Position numbers and translations under genes: made by a program. From Caldicellulosiruptor kronotskyensis 2002 (GTDB lineage: Bacteria; Bacillota; Thermoanaerobacteria; Caldicellulosiruptorales; Caldicellulosiruptoraceae), in the NCBI RefSeq assembly GCF_000166775.1, contig NC_014720.1, positions 310,001 to 374,000 on the forward strand: a stretch of DNA of 64,000 nucleotides. Reading direction: 5' to 3'. This document shows positions 50,150 to 58,026 of this stretch, piece after piece (the stretch's first letter is position 1; every line of letters starts with the position of its first letter). Under the pieces are notes generated by a model. The model was not told the origin of the DNA and made no database searches. It saw only the letters and a list, made by a program, of their open reading frames with translations.

Positions 50150-50154
50150 AGTGC
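50068..50154. repeat. Internal inverted repeat flanking the transposase start
   Basis: GCACTTATTCTGGATGCC (50068-50085) is an inverted copy, 17 of 18 matching, of GGCATTCAGAATAAGTGC (50137-50154) at the element end. The inner copy covers the transposase start codon and leader, so transposase binding there could be autoregulatory. Confidence 0.75.
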
Positions 50155-50253
50155 TATATTTTTTCTTTTCTTACCACCCCAATATTTATTATAGAGCCAG
50201 GTTTGTTAAGGTTTTGAATTTGATAAAACTTGAGGATTAAGGTTAACAAATTA

Positions 50254-50282
50254 TTGACACGTATTAAAATACGTATTAAAAT
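50254..50282 (+). promoter_or_regulatory. hicAB promoter with palindromic operator
   Basis: TTGACA (50254-50259), 17-bp spacer and TAAAAT (50277-50282). ACGTAT-TAAA-ATACGT (50259-50274) is an inverted repeat inside the spacer, the expected place for HicB autoregulation. Confidence 0.75.
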
Positions 50283-50303
50283 AATGATGAAAGGATGAGT
50301 TTA

Positions 50304-50513
50304 ATGAAAGCTTATTCTTCACGAGAGATAATAAAAATACTAATGGCTGACGGATGGTACTTAGAGGCAGTTAGAGGAGACCACTATCAATTTAAACATC
50401 CTGTCAAAAAAGGCAAAGTTACTGTACCTCATCCCAAAAAGAATTTGCCAATAAGAACAGTTAAAAGTATTTTAAAACAAGCTGGAATTAAAATTGAAGA
50501 TATTGGGGAGTGA
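50304..50513 (+). CDS. hicA: HicA-type mRNA interferase toxin
   Basis: The start at ATG 50304, with AAAGG upstream, gives 69 residues; ATG 50295 is an alternative. The dsRBD-like fold shows SSREIIKILMADGWYLEAVRGDHYQFKHPVKKGKVTVPHPKK, with the catalytic His in GDHYQF, and ends in RTVKSILKQAGI. HicA cleaves mRNA. The gene lies 7 bp before hicB, and the promoter has a palindromic operator. It lies inside the tRNA-Arg-bounded island, where such modules often stabilise the element. Confidence 0.93.
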   Translation: MKAYSSREIIKILMADGWYLEAVRGDHYQFKHPVKKGKVTVPHPKKNLPIRTVKSILKQAGIKIEDIGE

Positions 50514-50520
50514 AAAAGAA

Positions 50521-50937
50521 ATGAATAGAGATATTTATGTCTTTCCAGCCATTTTTACTTTTGATGATGACGGAATAACAATTGAATTTCCCGACCTGCC
50601 CGGTTGTATTTCATGTGCTGAGACTTTGGATGAAGCAGTGAAAAATGCAAAAGAAGTATTAGGGCTGTATCTTTGGAGCATGGAAAAAGACAATGAACCA
50701 ATACCAGAGCCAACACCTGTGAACAACTTAAAACTTGAACAAAATCAAATACCAATTTTGATTGAAGTATGGATGCCTCTTGTTCGACATGAGATGGATA
50801 ATAAAGCAGTAAAAAAGACTTTGACAATTCCTCAGTGGTTAAATATCTTAGCAGAAAAGAACAACATAAATTTTTCTCAAGTACTCCAAGAAGCACTAAA
50901 AGAAAAATTAGGAATAAATGAATATCATCACAGCTAA
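50521..50937 (+). CDS. hicB: HicB-type antitoxin
   Basis: The ATG at 50521 follows GGGGAG. The 138-residue protein has the HicB pseudo-RNase-H domain (FPAIFTFDDDGITIEFPDLPGCISCAETLDEAVKNAKEVLGLYL), and a C-terminal ribbon-helix-helix-like part (KKTLTIPQWLNILAEKNNINFSQVLQEALKEKLGI) for DNA binding. It should neutralise HicA and repress the operon. The gene is complete and follows hicA after 7 bp. Confidence 0.93.
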   Translation: MNRDIYVFPAIFTFDDDGITIEFPDLPGCISCAETLDEAVKNAKEVLGLYLWSMEKDNEPIPEPTPVNNLKLEQNQIPILIEVWMPLVRHEMDNKAVKKTLTIPQWLNILAEKNNINFSQVLQEALKEKLGINEYHHS

Positions 50938-50943
50938 AATTTT

Positions 50944-50965
50944 ACTACAGCTACACTACAGCTAC
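50944..50965. repeat. Tandem 11-bp duplication
   Basis: ACTACAGCTAC occurs twice back to back, 7 bp after the hicB stop. The surrounding region 50938-51333 holds no gene: only this duplication, the right att-like repeat and AT-rich sequence. Confidence 0.7.
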
Positions 50966-51103
50966 CGAAATAAAAAAATGTATATTTTATTGAGCTGGAA
51001 TAAATTCTCAGAGTCTTGTAATTAAGATGTATCAAGATATTTGTATCTTGTTAAGGTTTGTAAAATAATATCTCCTCAAACTATGGTTCTAAAGGTCAGG
51101 GTA

Positions 51104-51135
51104 AATCCTCCTGGGTGCGCCGTTTGTTTTCAAGG
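51104..51135 (+). repeat. Right att-like repeat (degenerate tRNA-Arg end)
   Basis: AATCCTCCTGGG-T-GCGCC-G-TTTGTTTTCAAGG matches the tRNA-Arg end at 48461-48492 except for two bases. Upstream, TTCTAA...AGGTC...GGG retains traces of the tRNA anticodon and T arms, so this copy is a decayed tRNA half. Confidence 0.75.
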
Positions 51136-51333
51136 GAATAATAAGGTAAGAAGGGGATAGCGAAAAAACTGTTATACCTTTTTTGTTTTGATTTTGCTAT
51201 AAATAGACATAGTTACACAAAATAAAGGCAGCATTTTAGAGTTTAAAAGAAGATTTAGAAACAGGTTTTTGATTTTTTTTGAACTGTAAATTGTTAGTGT
51301 TTTGGGTACATTGATAATTGGTCTCGAGAATAG

Positions 51334-52344
51334 TTAAATCACAAAAATCTTTGAAGAAGAAATAAAATTACCAAGTATTAAAAGTATTGTATTTATCATT
51401 TCTTCTTTTAACTTTTTGGGGTAAGTGCAGATATTTTGTGATTCTTCATAAGGAAAAGAGGTAATTTCGTTTGCAAAAACTTTTTTCATACTCTTAAGAT
51501 AGTCTTTTGGAATTCTAAACAAACCAACTGAAATATCTACAATCTTATCAGGATTCAACTCTTCAAAAACCTGTCTTAAGAACTTTTCATAAATTGATTT
51601 CCAGTCGGGAATGTATAAAATTGGGTCAAAACAAAGCCTCACATTCCAGCCTTTTTCTGTAGCTTTTTTAATTGCAGAAATCCGTGAATATAAAGAAGGT
51701 GTGCCATTTTCAAACTTTTCTATAATTTCTTCAGGAGATAGTGTCCATGCCAAAATTACGTTATCTTTAGGTTTTAAGTTTTCTATAGTTTGGAAGTTGG
51801 TACTTTTTGTTCTGATTTCAATTGTCAAATTTTGCTTTGAAGTTGCGTATTCAATCCAAGCAGAAGAAAATGGGACAATATTTTCAAGTGCTAAAAGGTC
51901 TGTTTCGTATGATACAGAAAGATACAGCGTCTTATTTTTCAAAACAGTATCAATCTCTTTGAAGTAGTCTTCGATGTTCACAAATATTACTATATTTGCA
52001 GAGGAGTACATTCCTTTCAAAAAACAATATTCACAGCTGTAAATACAGTTCAAAATGTTGCTTGTATAAAAGAAATTGTCGTATCCAAAGTTATGGCAAA
52101 TCTGGGGGCCAGGATAGAGGAACTCTCCTGATTTTTTTGCAAGAATTAATTTTTTACTCTTTTCCTGAAGAAAATAATTTTGACCTGATCTGCAGAAAAC
52201 CTCTTTATAATTATCTATTTTAACTATTTTAGACCTTTGCAGTTTCTCTAAAATTTTTATTGTAACAGGATGAGAAAGAACGGCTTTTTCAATATAAACA
52301 TGAGAAAAATGCTTAGCTAAGAAGGATTTTTTTGAGCTTGTCAA
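51334..52344 (-). CDS. Radical-SAM protein of the spore-photoproduct-lyase family
   Basis: In this 336-residue protein CIYSCEYCFLKGMY (around residue 100) carries the radical-SAM CxxxCxxC. Family-typical flanks are CHNFGYDNFFYTSNILN and later SVSYETDLLALENIVPF, IEIRTKSTNF, and DPILYIPDWKSIYEKFL. Spore photoproduct lyase repairs thymine dimers with SAM. The start is TTG 52344 after AAGGAGGG, overlapping the next gene's 3' end by 32 bp. Without a partner-specific motif the actual substrate is unknown. The overlap means co-transcription with the phosphorylase-like gene. Confidence 0.8.
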   Translation of the reverse strand: MTSSKKSFLAKHFSHVYIEKAVLSHPVTIKILEKLQRSKIVKIDNYKEVFCRSGQNYFLQEKSKKLILAKKSGEFLYPGPQICHNFGYDNFFYTSNILNCIYSCEYCFLKGMYSSANIVIFVNIEDYFKEIDTVLKNKTLYLSVSYETDLLALENIVPFSSAWIEYATSKQNLTIEIRTKSTNFQTIENLKPKDNVILAWTLSPEEIIEKFENGTPSLYSRISAIKKATEKGWNVRLCFDPILYIPDWKSIYEKFLRQVFEELNPDKIVDISVGLFRIPKDYLKSMKKVFANEITSFPYEESQNICTYPKKLKEEMINTILLILGNFISSSKIFVI

Positions 52345-53152
52345 AGTAATTTTTGCCCTCCTTTTTTGAGTTTATTTGAACTTCAAAAAATTCAAAAATA
52401 GAATTAGGTAGTTTTTTATGCCTTATTATATAATCTTTTAACAAACCTTCAAGCTCGTTGGTCATATAAGCTGTAAGATGTAAACTGTGTTTTAGTTTAT
52501 TTACAATCAGAGGTATATTATTAATTTCAGGGGTATTGTTGCAAGATTCAAAATTTAATTTTAAGAGGGAACTTATCAAATTTTCTATATGAGGAATACT
52601 TTGCTTTATCAGATTTTCAATCTCAGAAGAATTTATCTTTTCAAAGTCCAAAAAGTCATAAACTATCTTGATGCAGTGTATATTATGAAGGGGCAAAAAG
52701 ATAGAAGATGCCTCAAAAAATCCTGCACCCTCCATATCAACTATATCTCCCTCGATTTCAACTGGCAAGCTATCTTTTTTCACAGGGTGCATAAAGCTTT
52801 CGAGTGTTGCCTCTTTCATGCTATGCGAAATTAAAATATCCGGGTAGAATGCCTTTTTTGAGTGGTGATTTATTATTTTGTTGCAAAGAATAACATCGCC
52901 TTTTGAAAAGGTATTTTCCACAGCTCCGCAAATCCCAATGTTCAGGGCCATATCTTTGCTACCTGCTCCAAACTTTGTCAAGGCAAATGTTGTTGCAATA
53001 CTGCTCTTTATAATTCCTTCCTTGCTTTCTATAAGAAGAATATCATTGCCAGAAAAAATCTGAAATTTTGAAGGTACATATAATTTTTTAAGGGCAAAAT
53101 ATTCTATTAGAGCCTTTGCTTCTGCATGGAAAGCAGTGACGATATATATCAT
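52313..53152 (-). CDS. Nucleoside-phosphorylase/MTAN-like protein
   Basis: The ATG at 53152 follows AGAAGGAG; an extension upstream to 53254 lacks a ribosome site. The 279-residue protein begins MIYIVTAFHAEAKALIEYF and has NIGICGAV and VDMEGAGFFEAS, matching the MTAN/phosphorylase core with the MEG motif. The C-terminal 90 residues are helical and not part of the family core. It may cleave adenosyl-homocysteine, methylthioadenosine or 5'-deoxyadenosine, a product of radical-SAM enzymes. Its partner gene encodes one. Confidence 0.75.
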   Translation of the reverse strand: MIYIVTAFHAEAKALIEYFALKKLYVPSKFQIFSGNDILLIESKEGIIKSSIATTFALTKFGAGSKDMALNIGICGAVENTFSKGDVILCNKIINHHSKKAFYPDILISHSMKEATLESFMHPVKKDSLPVEIEGDIVDMEGAGFFEASSIFLPLHNIHCIKIVYDFLDFEKINSSEIENLIKQSIPHIENLISSLLKLNFESCNNTPEINNIPLIVNKLKHSLHLTAYMTNELEGLLKDYIIRHKKLPNSIFEFFEVQINSKKEGKNYFDKLKKILLS

Positions 53153-53374
53153 TAAATGCTCGCTCCTTCTGTTGCTATTTGTAGCTTTCAGATTCCAATT
53201 TTGATTATACCACATATCAAAATTCTCTGATATTGTTTGAAGAAAGCTTAGCACAATGTTTTGAAATTATTTTTCGTTAAATTATTGTGAGCATATAAAT
53301 CTAAAATTAGTTTTGTTAAACAGATGATAAAAAATTTATAAAGTAGCATTTTAAAAAAATTTTTAAAAAAACTT

Positions 53375-53408
53375 AAAGGCAGACCATTCTGAAGAAGTTG
53401 CCCGCCTC
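53375..53408 (-). terminator. Terminator after amylase gene
   Basis: On the minus strand AGGCGGGC pairs with GTCTGCCT (G-U pairs), followed by TTTAAGTTTTTTT. Confidence 0.65.
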
Positions 53409-53449
53409 TGAGATTCTATTAAAGATATGATTTTAGTTTATATGGCTTT

Positions 53450-54994
53450 TTAATTTATGATGATAAAGGAATAAGGTTTTATTGAAAAAGAAAGTTTTCC
53501 ATTTTTTAAAGACAAGATTTTGCCAGATCCTTTAACTGTTTTGCCAGTGATATTTATATTAGATGGCAGGTTTATAGTCTTTGATAATTCCTTGCCTGTG
53601 AAGTTAAAAATTACAACCATCTTCTGATTATTGTAAACTCTTGCGAAACTAAGTATATCAAAAGAGGTTTTAATTAACTGAAAGTCCCCTTTTAGTAATG
53701 GTAAGTTCTTTTTTCGGAAACTAATCATGTCTCTGTAGAAATTGAGCAGAGAATTTTTGTCTTTTTCTTGTTTTTCAACTGAAGCAACATCAGGGCCGCT
53801 ATTGTAAAGGCTCATCTCCCAGTTTGTCTGTCCTTTTTTCCATGTCTCATACCATTTGAATGGTTCTCTTATATATTCATCTGGCTTTTGCCCTTTCATG
53901 CCAATTTCTTCACCATAGTAAATAAAAGGATTGCCAGGAAGTGTCAATAATAATGCTGCAGCTAATTTCATTTTGCTATTTGACCCAATTTCGGTATAAG
54001 CTCTGTTCATATCATGGTTTGTCAAAAATGGGGCATCAACAAATTGAGGATTGACATTTTTGTAGAGATTGTATATTGAAGAGAGGTTATTTTGCAAAGT
54101 TTGAGTATTTTCATATATTACTCCTTCAATGATGTTTTGAGCAATGATAAAATTAAAGCAAGAATCAAAAATCTTTGCATATTGCGCTATTCTTTGAAGG
54201 CTGTCCCACACTTCTGCTACAAGGTACACATCTTTTTTAATACTTCGGCAGAATTTTGCATATTCTTCCCACCACACAAGAGTATCTTTTTCTCTGCTCA
54301 AAGGATAAATATGCTTTGCGGCATCAAGCCTAAATCCATCTACTCCTTTTTCTAACCAGAACTTGGCAATTTTCTTCATCTCTTCTCTCACAGCTTTATT
54401 GTCGAAATTAAGATCGGGCATCTCAGACCAAAATATAGCATTGTAGTAACTATCACCCTTCTTATACCATTGCCTTGTGCCAAGTTCTGATGGTTCATCG
54501 AGGTTTGTGTTTGGTGTTGCCCAGATATAATAGTTTCTGTACTTGCTATTTTTATTACTTGATGCCTCTATAAACCAAGGGTGTTTGCTGCTTGTGTGAT
54601 TTATCATCATATCTATAATTACTTTGATACCCATCTTGTGAGCCTTTTTTATGAAGTTGACAAAATCCTCATTTGTACCATAGTCGGGATTGACTTTGTA
54701 ATAGTTTGTTACATCATATCCGTGATAGCTTGGAGATTCAAATATTGGCATAAGCCAGATGGCATTTACACCTAAGGATTTGATATATGGAAGTTTTTCA
54801 GCCAAACCATTTATATCTCCTATACCATCACCATTACTATCATAAAATGACCTGACAAAAACTTCGTAGAAAATCAGACCGTCTTTTTTAGTTTGAACTG
54901 GACTTTGAGAATTAGAAAGACCTGCCAAAAATGAACTAAGTCCAATTAAGAAAACGATAGCAAATATGAGTATGTACCTTAAGATTCTCTTCAT
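53450..54994 (-). CDS. GH13 alpha-amylase family glycoside hydrolase
   Basis: The ATG at 54994 follows AAAGGTGA; TTG at 55015 is less likely. The 514-residue protein has a hydrophobic N-terminal signal or anchor (ILRYILIFAIVFLIGLSSFLAGLS). The barrel has GDINGLAEKLPYIKSLGVNAIWLMPIFESPSYHGYDVTNYY, DMMINHTSSKHPWF, GFRLDAAKHIY (nucleophile Asp), LVAEVWD (acid/base Glu), and LTNHDMNR (transition-state Asp). It probably hydrolyses starch-like glucans or maltooligosaccharides outside the cell. It is a single gene between terminators. The substrate within GH13 is not determined. Confidence 0.93.
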   Translation of the reverse strand: MKRILRYILIFAIVFLIGLSSFLAGLSNSQSPVQTKKDGLIFYEVFVRSFYDSNGDGIGDINGLAEKLPYIKSLGVNAIWLMPIFESPSYHGYDVTNYYKVNPDYGTNEDFVNFIKKAHKMGIKVIIDMMINHTSSKHPWFIEASSNKNSKYRNYYIWATPNTNLDEPSELGTRQWYKKGDSYYNAIFWSEMPDLNFDNKAVREEMKKIAKFWLEKGVDGFRLDAAKHIYPLSREKDTLVWWEEYAKFCRSIKKDVYLVAEVWDSLQRIAQYAKIFDSCFNFIIAQNIIEGVIYENTQTLQNNLSSIYNLYKNVNPQFVDAPFLTNHDMNRAYTEIGSNSKMKLAAALLLTLPGNPFIYYGEEIGMKGQKPDEYIREPFKWYETWKKGQTNWEMSLYNSGPDVASVEKQEKDKNSLLNFYRDMISFRKKNLPLLKGDFQLIKTSFDILSFARVYNNQKMVVIFNFTGKELSKTINLPSNINITGKTVKGSGKILSLKNGKLSFSIKPYSFIIIN

Positions 54995-55095
54995 TGAAAT
55001 ATTCACCTTTCTCAAATAATATCGTTTGCATTATTATATACCATATGAACTTTTTTGTCTATATTGTCCAATTTGATGCGATAAATCACAAAAAA

Positions 55096-55113
55096 AGAGG
55101 GATAAATCCCTCT
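55096..55113 (-). terminator. Terminator after His-rich peptide gene
   Basis: AGAGGGAT-AA-ATCCCTCT is a perfect stem with a T-run on the minus strand; it overlaps the stop codon. Confidence 0.85.
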
Positions 55114-55333
55114 ACTTGTTCTCTTCACTTTTAGGTTTATCAAGTGCAACTAATTCTTCACTGTGGTGATGGTGATGGAACTGATGATCTTTGAAGTCAG
55201 ATGCTTTTTGGGTTTCATTGCTGTGGTGGTGGGCATGGCCGTGGCAACCTCTACCCATCATTGCTTTGTGCATAAAAATGTGTGCTAGCAAACATCCGCT
55301 CATTGCGAGAAGTATAAGCAGTGCCTCTTTCAT
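55112..55333 (-). CDS. Small His-rich membrane protein
   Basis: From ATG 55333 after AAGGGG the 73-residue protein has one hydrophobic segment (ALLILLAMSGCLLAHIFMH) and a His-rich tail: CHGHAHHHS and HQFHHHHHSEE. The tail is suited to bind metal ions such as copper, zinc or nickel. It is the last gene of the operon that includes CcdA and a remnant of a spermidine-synthase-like membrane protein. No family is recognised; the metal role is inference. Confidence 0.7.
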   Translation of the reverse strand: MKEALLILLAMSGCLLAHIFMHKAMMGRGCHGHAHHHSNETQKASDFKDHQFHHHHHSEELVALDKPKSEENK

Positions 55334-55356
55334 CCCTAAATTTCCCCTTCCCATTT

Positions 55357-56419
55357 TTATTTAGCAGTTACCAAATTTCTATTTTGTAAGCTTATAAGCC
55401 CATATAAAAGAGCTCCTGCAAGCATAGCAATGGTAAATCCAAACTCCATTGAAAGCATAATTGATAAAACTGAACCCACAACTGACATTACACCATTGAG
55501 TCCCCACATCATAGGAATTGTTTTGCTTTTCTTTTTATTTTCGCTTAATATCTTTATACCTCTTGGGAACGGCATTCCCATGAAAAAGCCTTGAATCATA
55601 ACCAGTATGGCTGCAATTAGTATTAGGTGCATTTGCTGTTCCATCAATTGTGACTATCATTTCATCGTTATCACCTTCTACTTTAACAACATCTGTTCGT
55701 GAAAATGCATTCCATTTGGTATATACAATCTTAGCTTTTTGGTTTGATTTTGCAATACTGCCAAGTGTTTTTGTTTTGTTTGTAATAAATCCGATGAAAT
55801 TCTGTTCAATTGAGTAAACGTACTTGTTTGGTATAAAAAGCCCAACCAAGAAAACAGCTAATACTCCCATACTAAGTAATATTTTCTTTTTAAACTGGGC
55901 ACTTATGATCAGCCAAGCTATGACTGAAATAATACAAATCAAAATTACAGACCGATATATTCCAAGATTGTTTAAAGAAAGTAACACAATTATGCTGCCA
56001 AATCCTGAACCTATGAGATCGGCAAAATATAGCTTGTTGCTTATTTTTCCAAACTGCTCAAATACAATAGAGAAAAAGTAACCACCTGCTACAAAAGGTA
56101 ATGTGGCCAGAATTAAATAAATCAATACGTTGTTTTGAAACGGCAATACATATATAATTCCCAGTGAAAATATGTACGAGATAGATAGAAGGAATAAGGC
56201 CTTAACCAATGAATTAGTTTTTAAATTTTCACTTTTTTGACGCTGATTGTAAGCTATTATTCCACCTATGCCAAGACCAAATATAGCAAATGATGTAATT
56301 AAAAAGGTATAATGATACCAAAATAAGGCAGAATATATTCGATTTAAAATGACCTGGTATATAAACAATGAAATTGATGCTAAGCTGATGACAACTAAAA
56401 TCACTTTTATTTCCTCCAT
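55357..56419 (-). pseudogene. Gutted spermidine-synthase-like membrane protein
   Basis: Two reading frames overlap at 55535-55647. The upstream frame (from 56419) encodes about 250 residues of multi-span membrane protein and ends in the segment VVKVEGDNDEMIVTIDGTANAP, which precedes the catalytic domain in membrane-bound spermidine-synthase-like proteins, then runs into out-of-frame sequence. The downstream frame encodes ILVMIQGFFMGMPFPRGIKIL plus two more spans, the usual C-terminus of the same family. The central SAM-binding domain is missing. An internal deletion with frameshift explains it. It lies 20 bp downstream of the ccdA-like gene. Confidence 0.7.
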
Positions 56420-56439
56420 TATTACAATTTTTGTATCTA

Positions 56440-57171
56440 TTACATTCCAAACGGCAATTTATAAGGTAGCAGTCTACTAAGAATTGCTGTTAAGTCCTGA
56501 AGTTTATTTAAAAACATCACAATGCCAAGGAAAATGAGTGTAGCTCCTGCAACTGCACAGATAGCATTTTGGAATTTCTTTGCCCTTTTTATAGCATTAA
56601 TCGCGTGGGGTAAATAATAACCAACAAGCAAATACGGTATTGCAAGACCTAAGGAAAATAATAACATGATTGTCATGCCTACAAAGGCACTTTTTGTGGT
56701 AGTGGTATATATCAATATGGAGTATAAAATTGGCCCGATGCAATGGGAACATACTATAGCGAAAAACAAACCTATTAAGAAAGTAGTAAAATATCTTGAT
56801 GATGTCTTGATGTTATCTGCACTATATTTATTCAAAAAAGAAAAATTTAGATTTAGCAGACCAATCAGATTTAATCCCATTATTATAGTTATTGCTCCAC
56901 CAATTTTGTTCATTATCGTGGTATAACCACTTAACCATCTGCCAATACTTCCTCCTAAAGCTCCTGCGATTGTAAAAACAAGTGTAAAGGCAGATACAAA
57001 TATAAAGGTATTTATGAGAATAAATTTCCTCATTTTTTTGTGAAGCTCTATATCCTTCAAATCTCTAATTGATACACCTGTGATTAATGAAAAATATACA
57101 CTTATCATTGGTATTATGCAGGGGGAAAAGAAAGATGCTAAGCCTGCTGCAGAAGGTAGTAAATAAGCCAC
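56440..57171 (-). CDS. CcdA-type cytochrome-c-biogenesis/thiol-electron transporter
   Basis: This 243-residue protein has six spans. The two redox cysteines appear as LASFFSPCIIPMIS near the start and IVCSHCIGPILYSI in the centre (the CxxC-like CSHC is unusual). It starts with GTG after AGGAGG. CcdA moves electrons from cytoplasmic thioredoxin across the membrane to extracytoplasmic thiol-disulfide proteins. It lies 13 bp after the secreted-domain protein gene and is followed by the broken spermidine-synthase-like gene, all on one strand. The substrate protein is not identified here. Confidence 0.9.
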   Translation of the reverse strand: MAYLLPSAAGLASFFSPCIIPMISVYFSLITGVSIRDLKDIELHKKMRKFILINTFIFVSAFTLVFTIAGALGGSIGRWLSGYTTIMNKIGGAITIIMGLNLIGLLNLNFSFLNKYSADNIKTSSRYFTTFLIGLFFAIVCSHCIGPILYSILIYTTTTKSAFVGMTIMLLFSLGLAIPYLLVGYYLPHAINAIKRAKKFQNAICAVAGATLIFLGIVMFLNKLQDLTAILSRLLPYKLPFGM

Positions 57172-57184
57172 TTTATAGATCCTC

Positions 57185-57721
57185 CTAATTTAAAAACTTC
57201 TTATCCCACCTATAAATTCTCGATTTGACACCTCCAATATTTTGTAACTCCAATTGGATATATTTGGTTTTAGGTGTAATAAGGTTTTTACCATTTATTT
57301 TTTTTGGTATTTTGATATATGCCATGACGTGATGCCCTGAACCCTCAATTCGCCATGTTGCTTTTTTAACTTTTATACCTTCACTTGTGGTAAACAATAT
57401 CTTTCCGCTAAGATTGAGTGTGGATAAATCAACTTGATGATTGTCAAAAAACACCTCAAATACAAGGTAATCTTTGTCATCTTTTATAGGATTTAGATAC
57501 CTCACTCCAATGGTGATTAAGCCTTCACTATTTATTATCAGAGGGTCCGGGGAATTGTTTTTGGAACTTGTACTTTGTTTCGAATCCTGTCGATAAATGG
57601 TTTTGGTCTGTGTATTACTTTGTTTCTTTTGCTGTGAGATTATAACTTGAGCATACAGCGAAGATACTACAAATGCAAAAAGTACAGCAGTCACAATTAT
57701 TCTTTTTGTCTTCTTGGTCAT
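57185..57721 (-). CDS. Secreted or anchored beta-rich protein of unknown function
   Basis: The ATG at 57721 follows AAAAGGGGAAATG; an upstream frame is open but poorly supported. The 178-residue protein has a basic N-terminus, a signal/anchor (RIIVTAVLFAFVVSSLYAQV), a Ser/Thr/Gln-rich linker, and a domain with strands (LITIGVRYLNP, DYLVFEVFFDNHQVDL, KATWRIEGSGHHVMAYIKI). I do not recognise a family. It is first in the operon with CcdA, so a partner for thiol chemistry is possible, but it has no cysteines in the mature part. Confidence 0.65.
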   Translation of the reverse strand: MTKKTKRIIVTAVLFAFVVSSLYAQVIISQQKKQSNTQTKTIYRQDSKQSTSSKNNSPDPLIINSEGLITIGVRYLNPIKDDKDYLVFEVFFDNHQVDLSTLNLSGKILFTTSEGIKVKKATWRIEGSGHHVMAYIKIPKKINGKNLITPKTKYIQLELQNIGGVKSRIYRWDKKFLN

Positions 57722-57872
57722 CAAAACATTTCCCCTTTTGCATTCTGACTTAGGATAAAAGAACATTTTTAAAGAGACAGTTTTTCTCATTAAATTTAAA
57801 GTAAACCTATTTATTTACTCGGAATTATTATATAAATTATTTTATCAGAGGTGATTTAAAAGTCAATTGACT

Positions 57873-57911
57873 TAACAAATTCTTTACAAATTCTTTGCAG
57901 TTTATTTACAC
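57873..57911 (+). promoter_or_regulatory. Four-box 11-bp-phased array (OmpR/PhoP-type site)
   Basis: TTAACA (57873), TTTACA (57884), TTTGCA (57895) and TTTACA (57906) start exactly 11 bp apart, two boxes sharing AATTC spacers. The layout matches PhoP/OmpR-family binding sites. It points toward the methyltransferase gene at 58027. A perfect palindrome, CCTTCAGCTGAAGG (57912-57925), follows directly. Only this array and palindrome are recognisable in the gap 57722-58026. Confidence 0.65.
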
Positions 57912-58026
57912 CTTCAGCTGAAGGAATATTGAACTTAAGTGTTTGTAAAGTGGTAGAATAATTTACGGAATGATTTCGGCAGCTTGAAAAGAATGGTAAG
58001 AATAGAGAAAGGAAAGGAGAAAATAT

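Noticed and set aside
55535-55647. Overlap of two membrane-protein frames as programmed frameshifting
   Set aside because: The catalytic middle domain expected between the two parts is absent, so a deletion is more likely than recoding.
57912-57925. CCTTCAGCTGAAGG palindrome as a terminator
   Set aside because: No T-run follows and it sits between a regulator array and a gene start, so a regulatory site is more likely.
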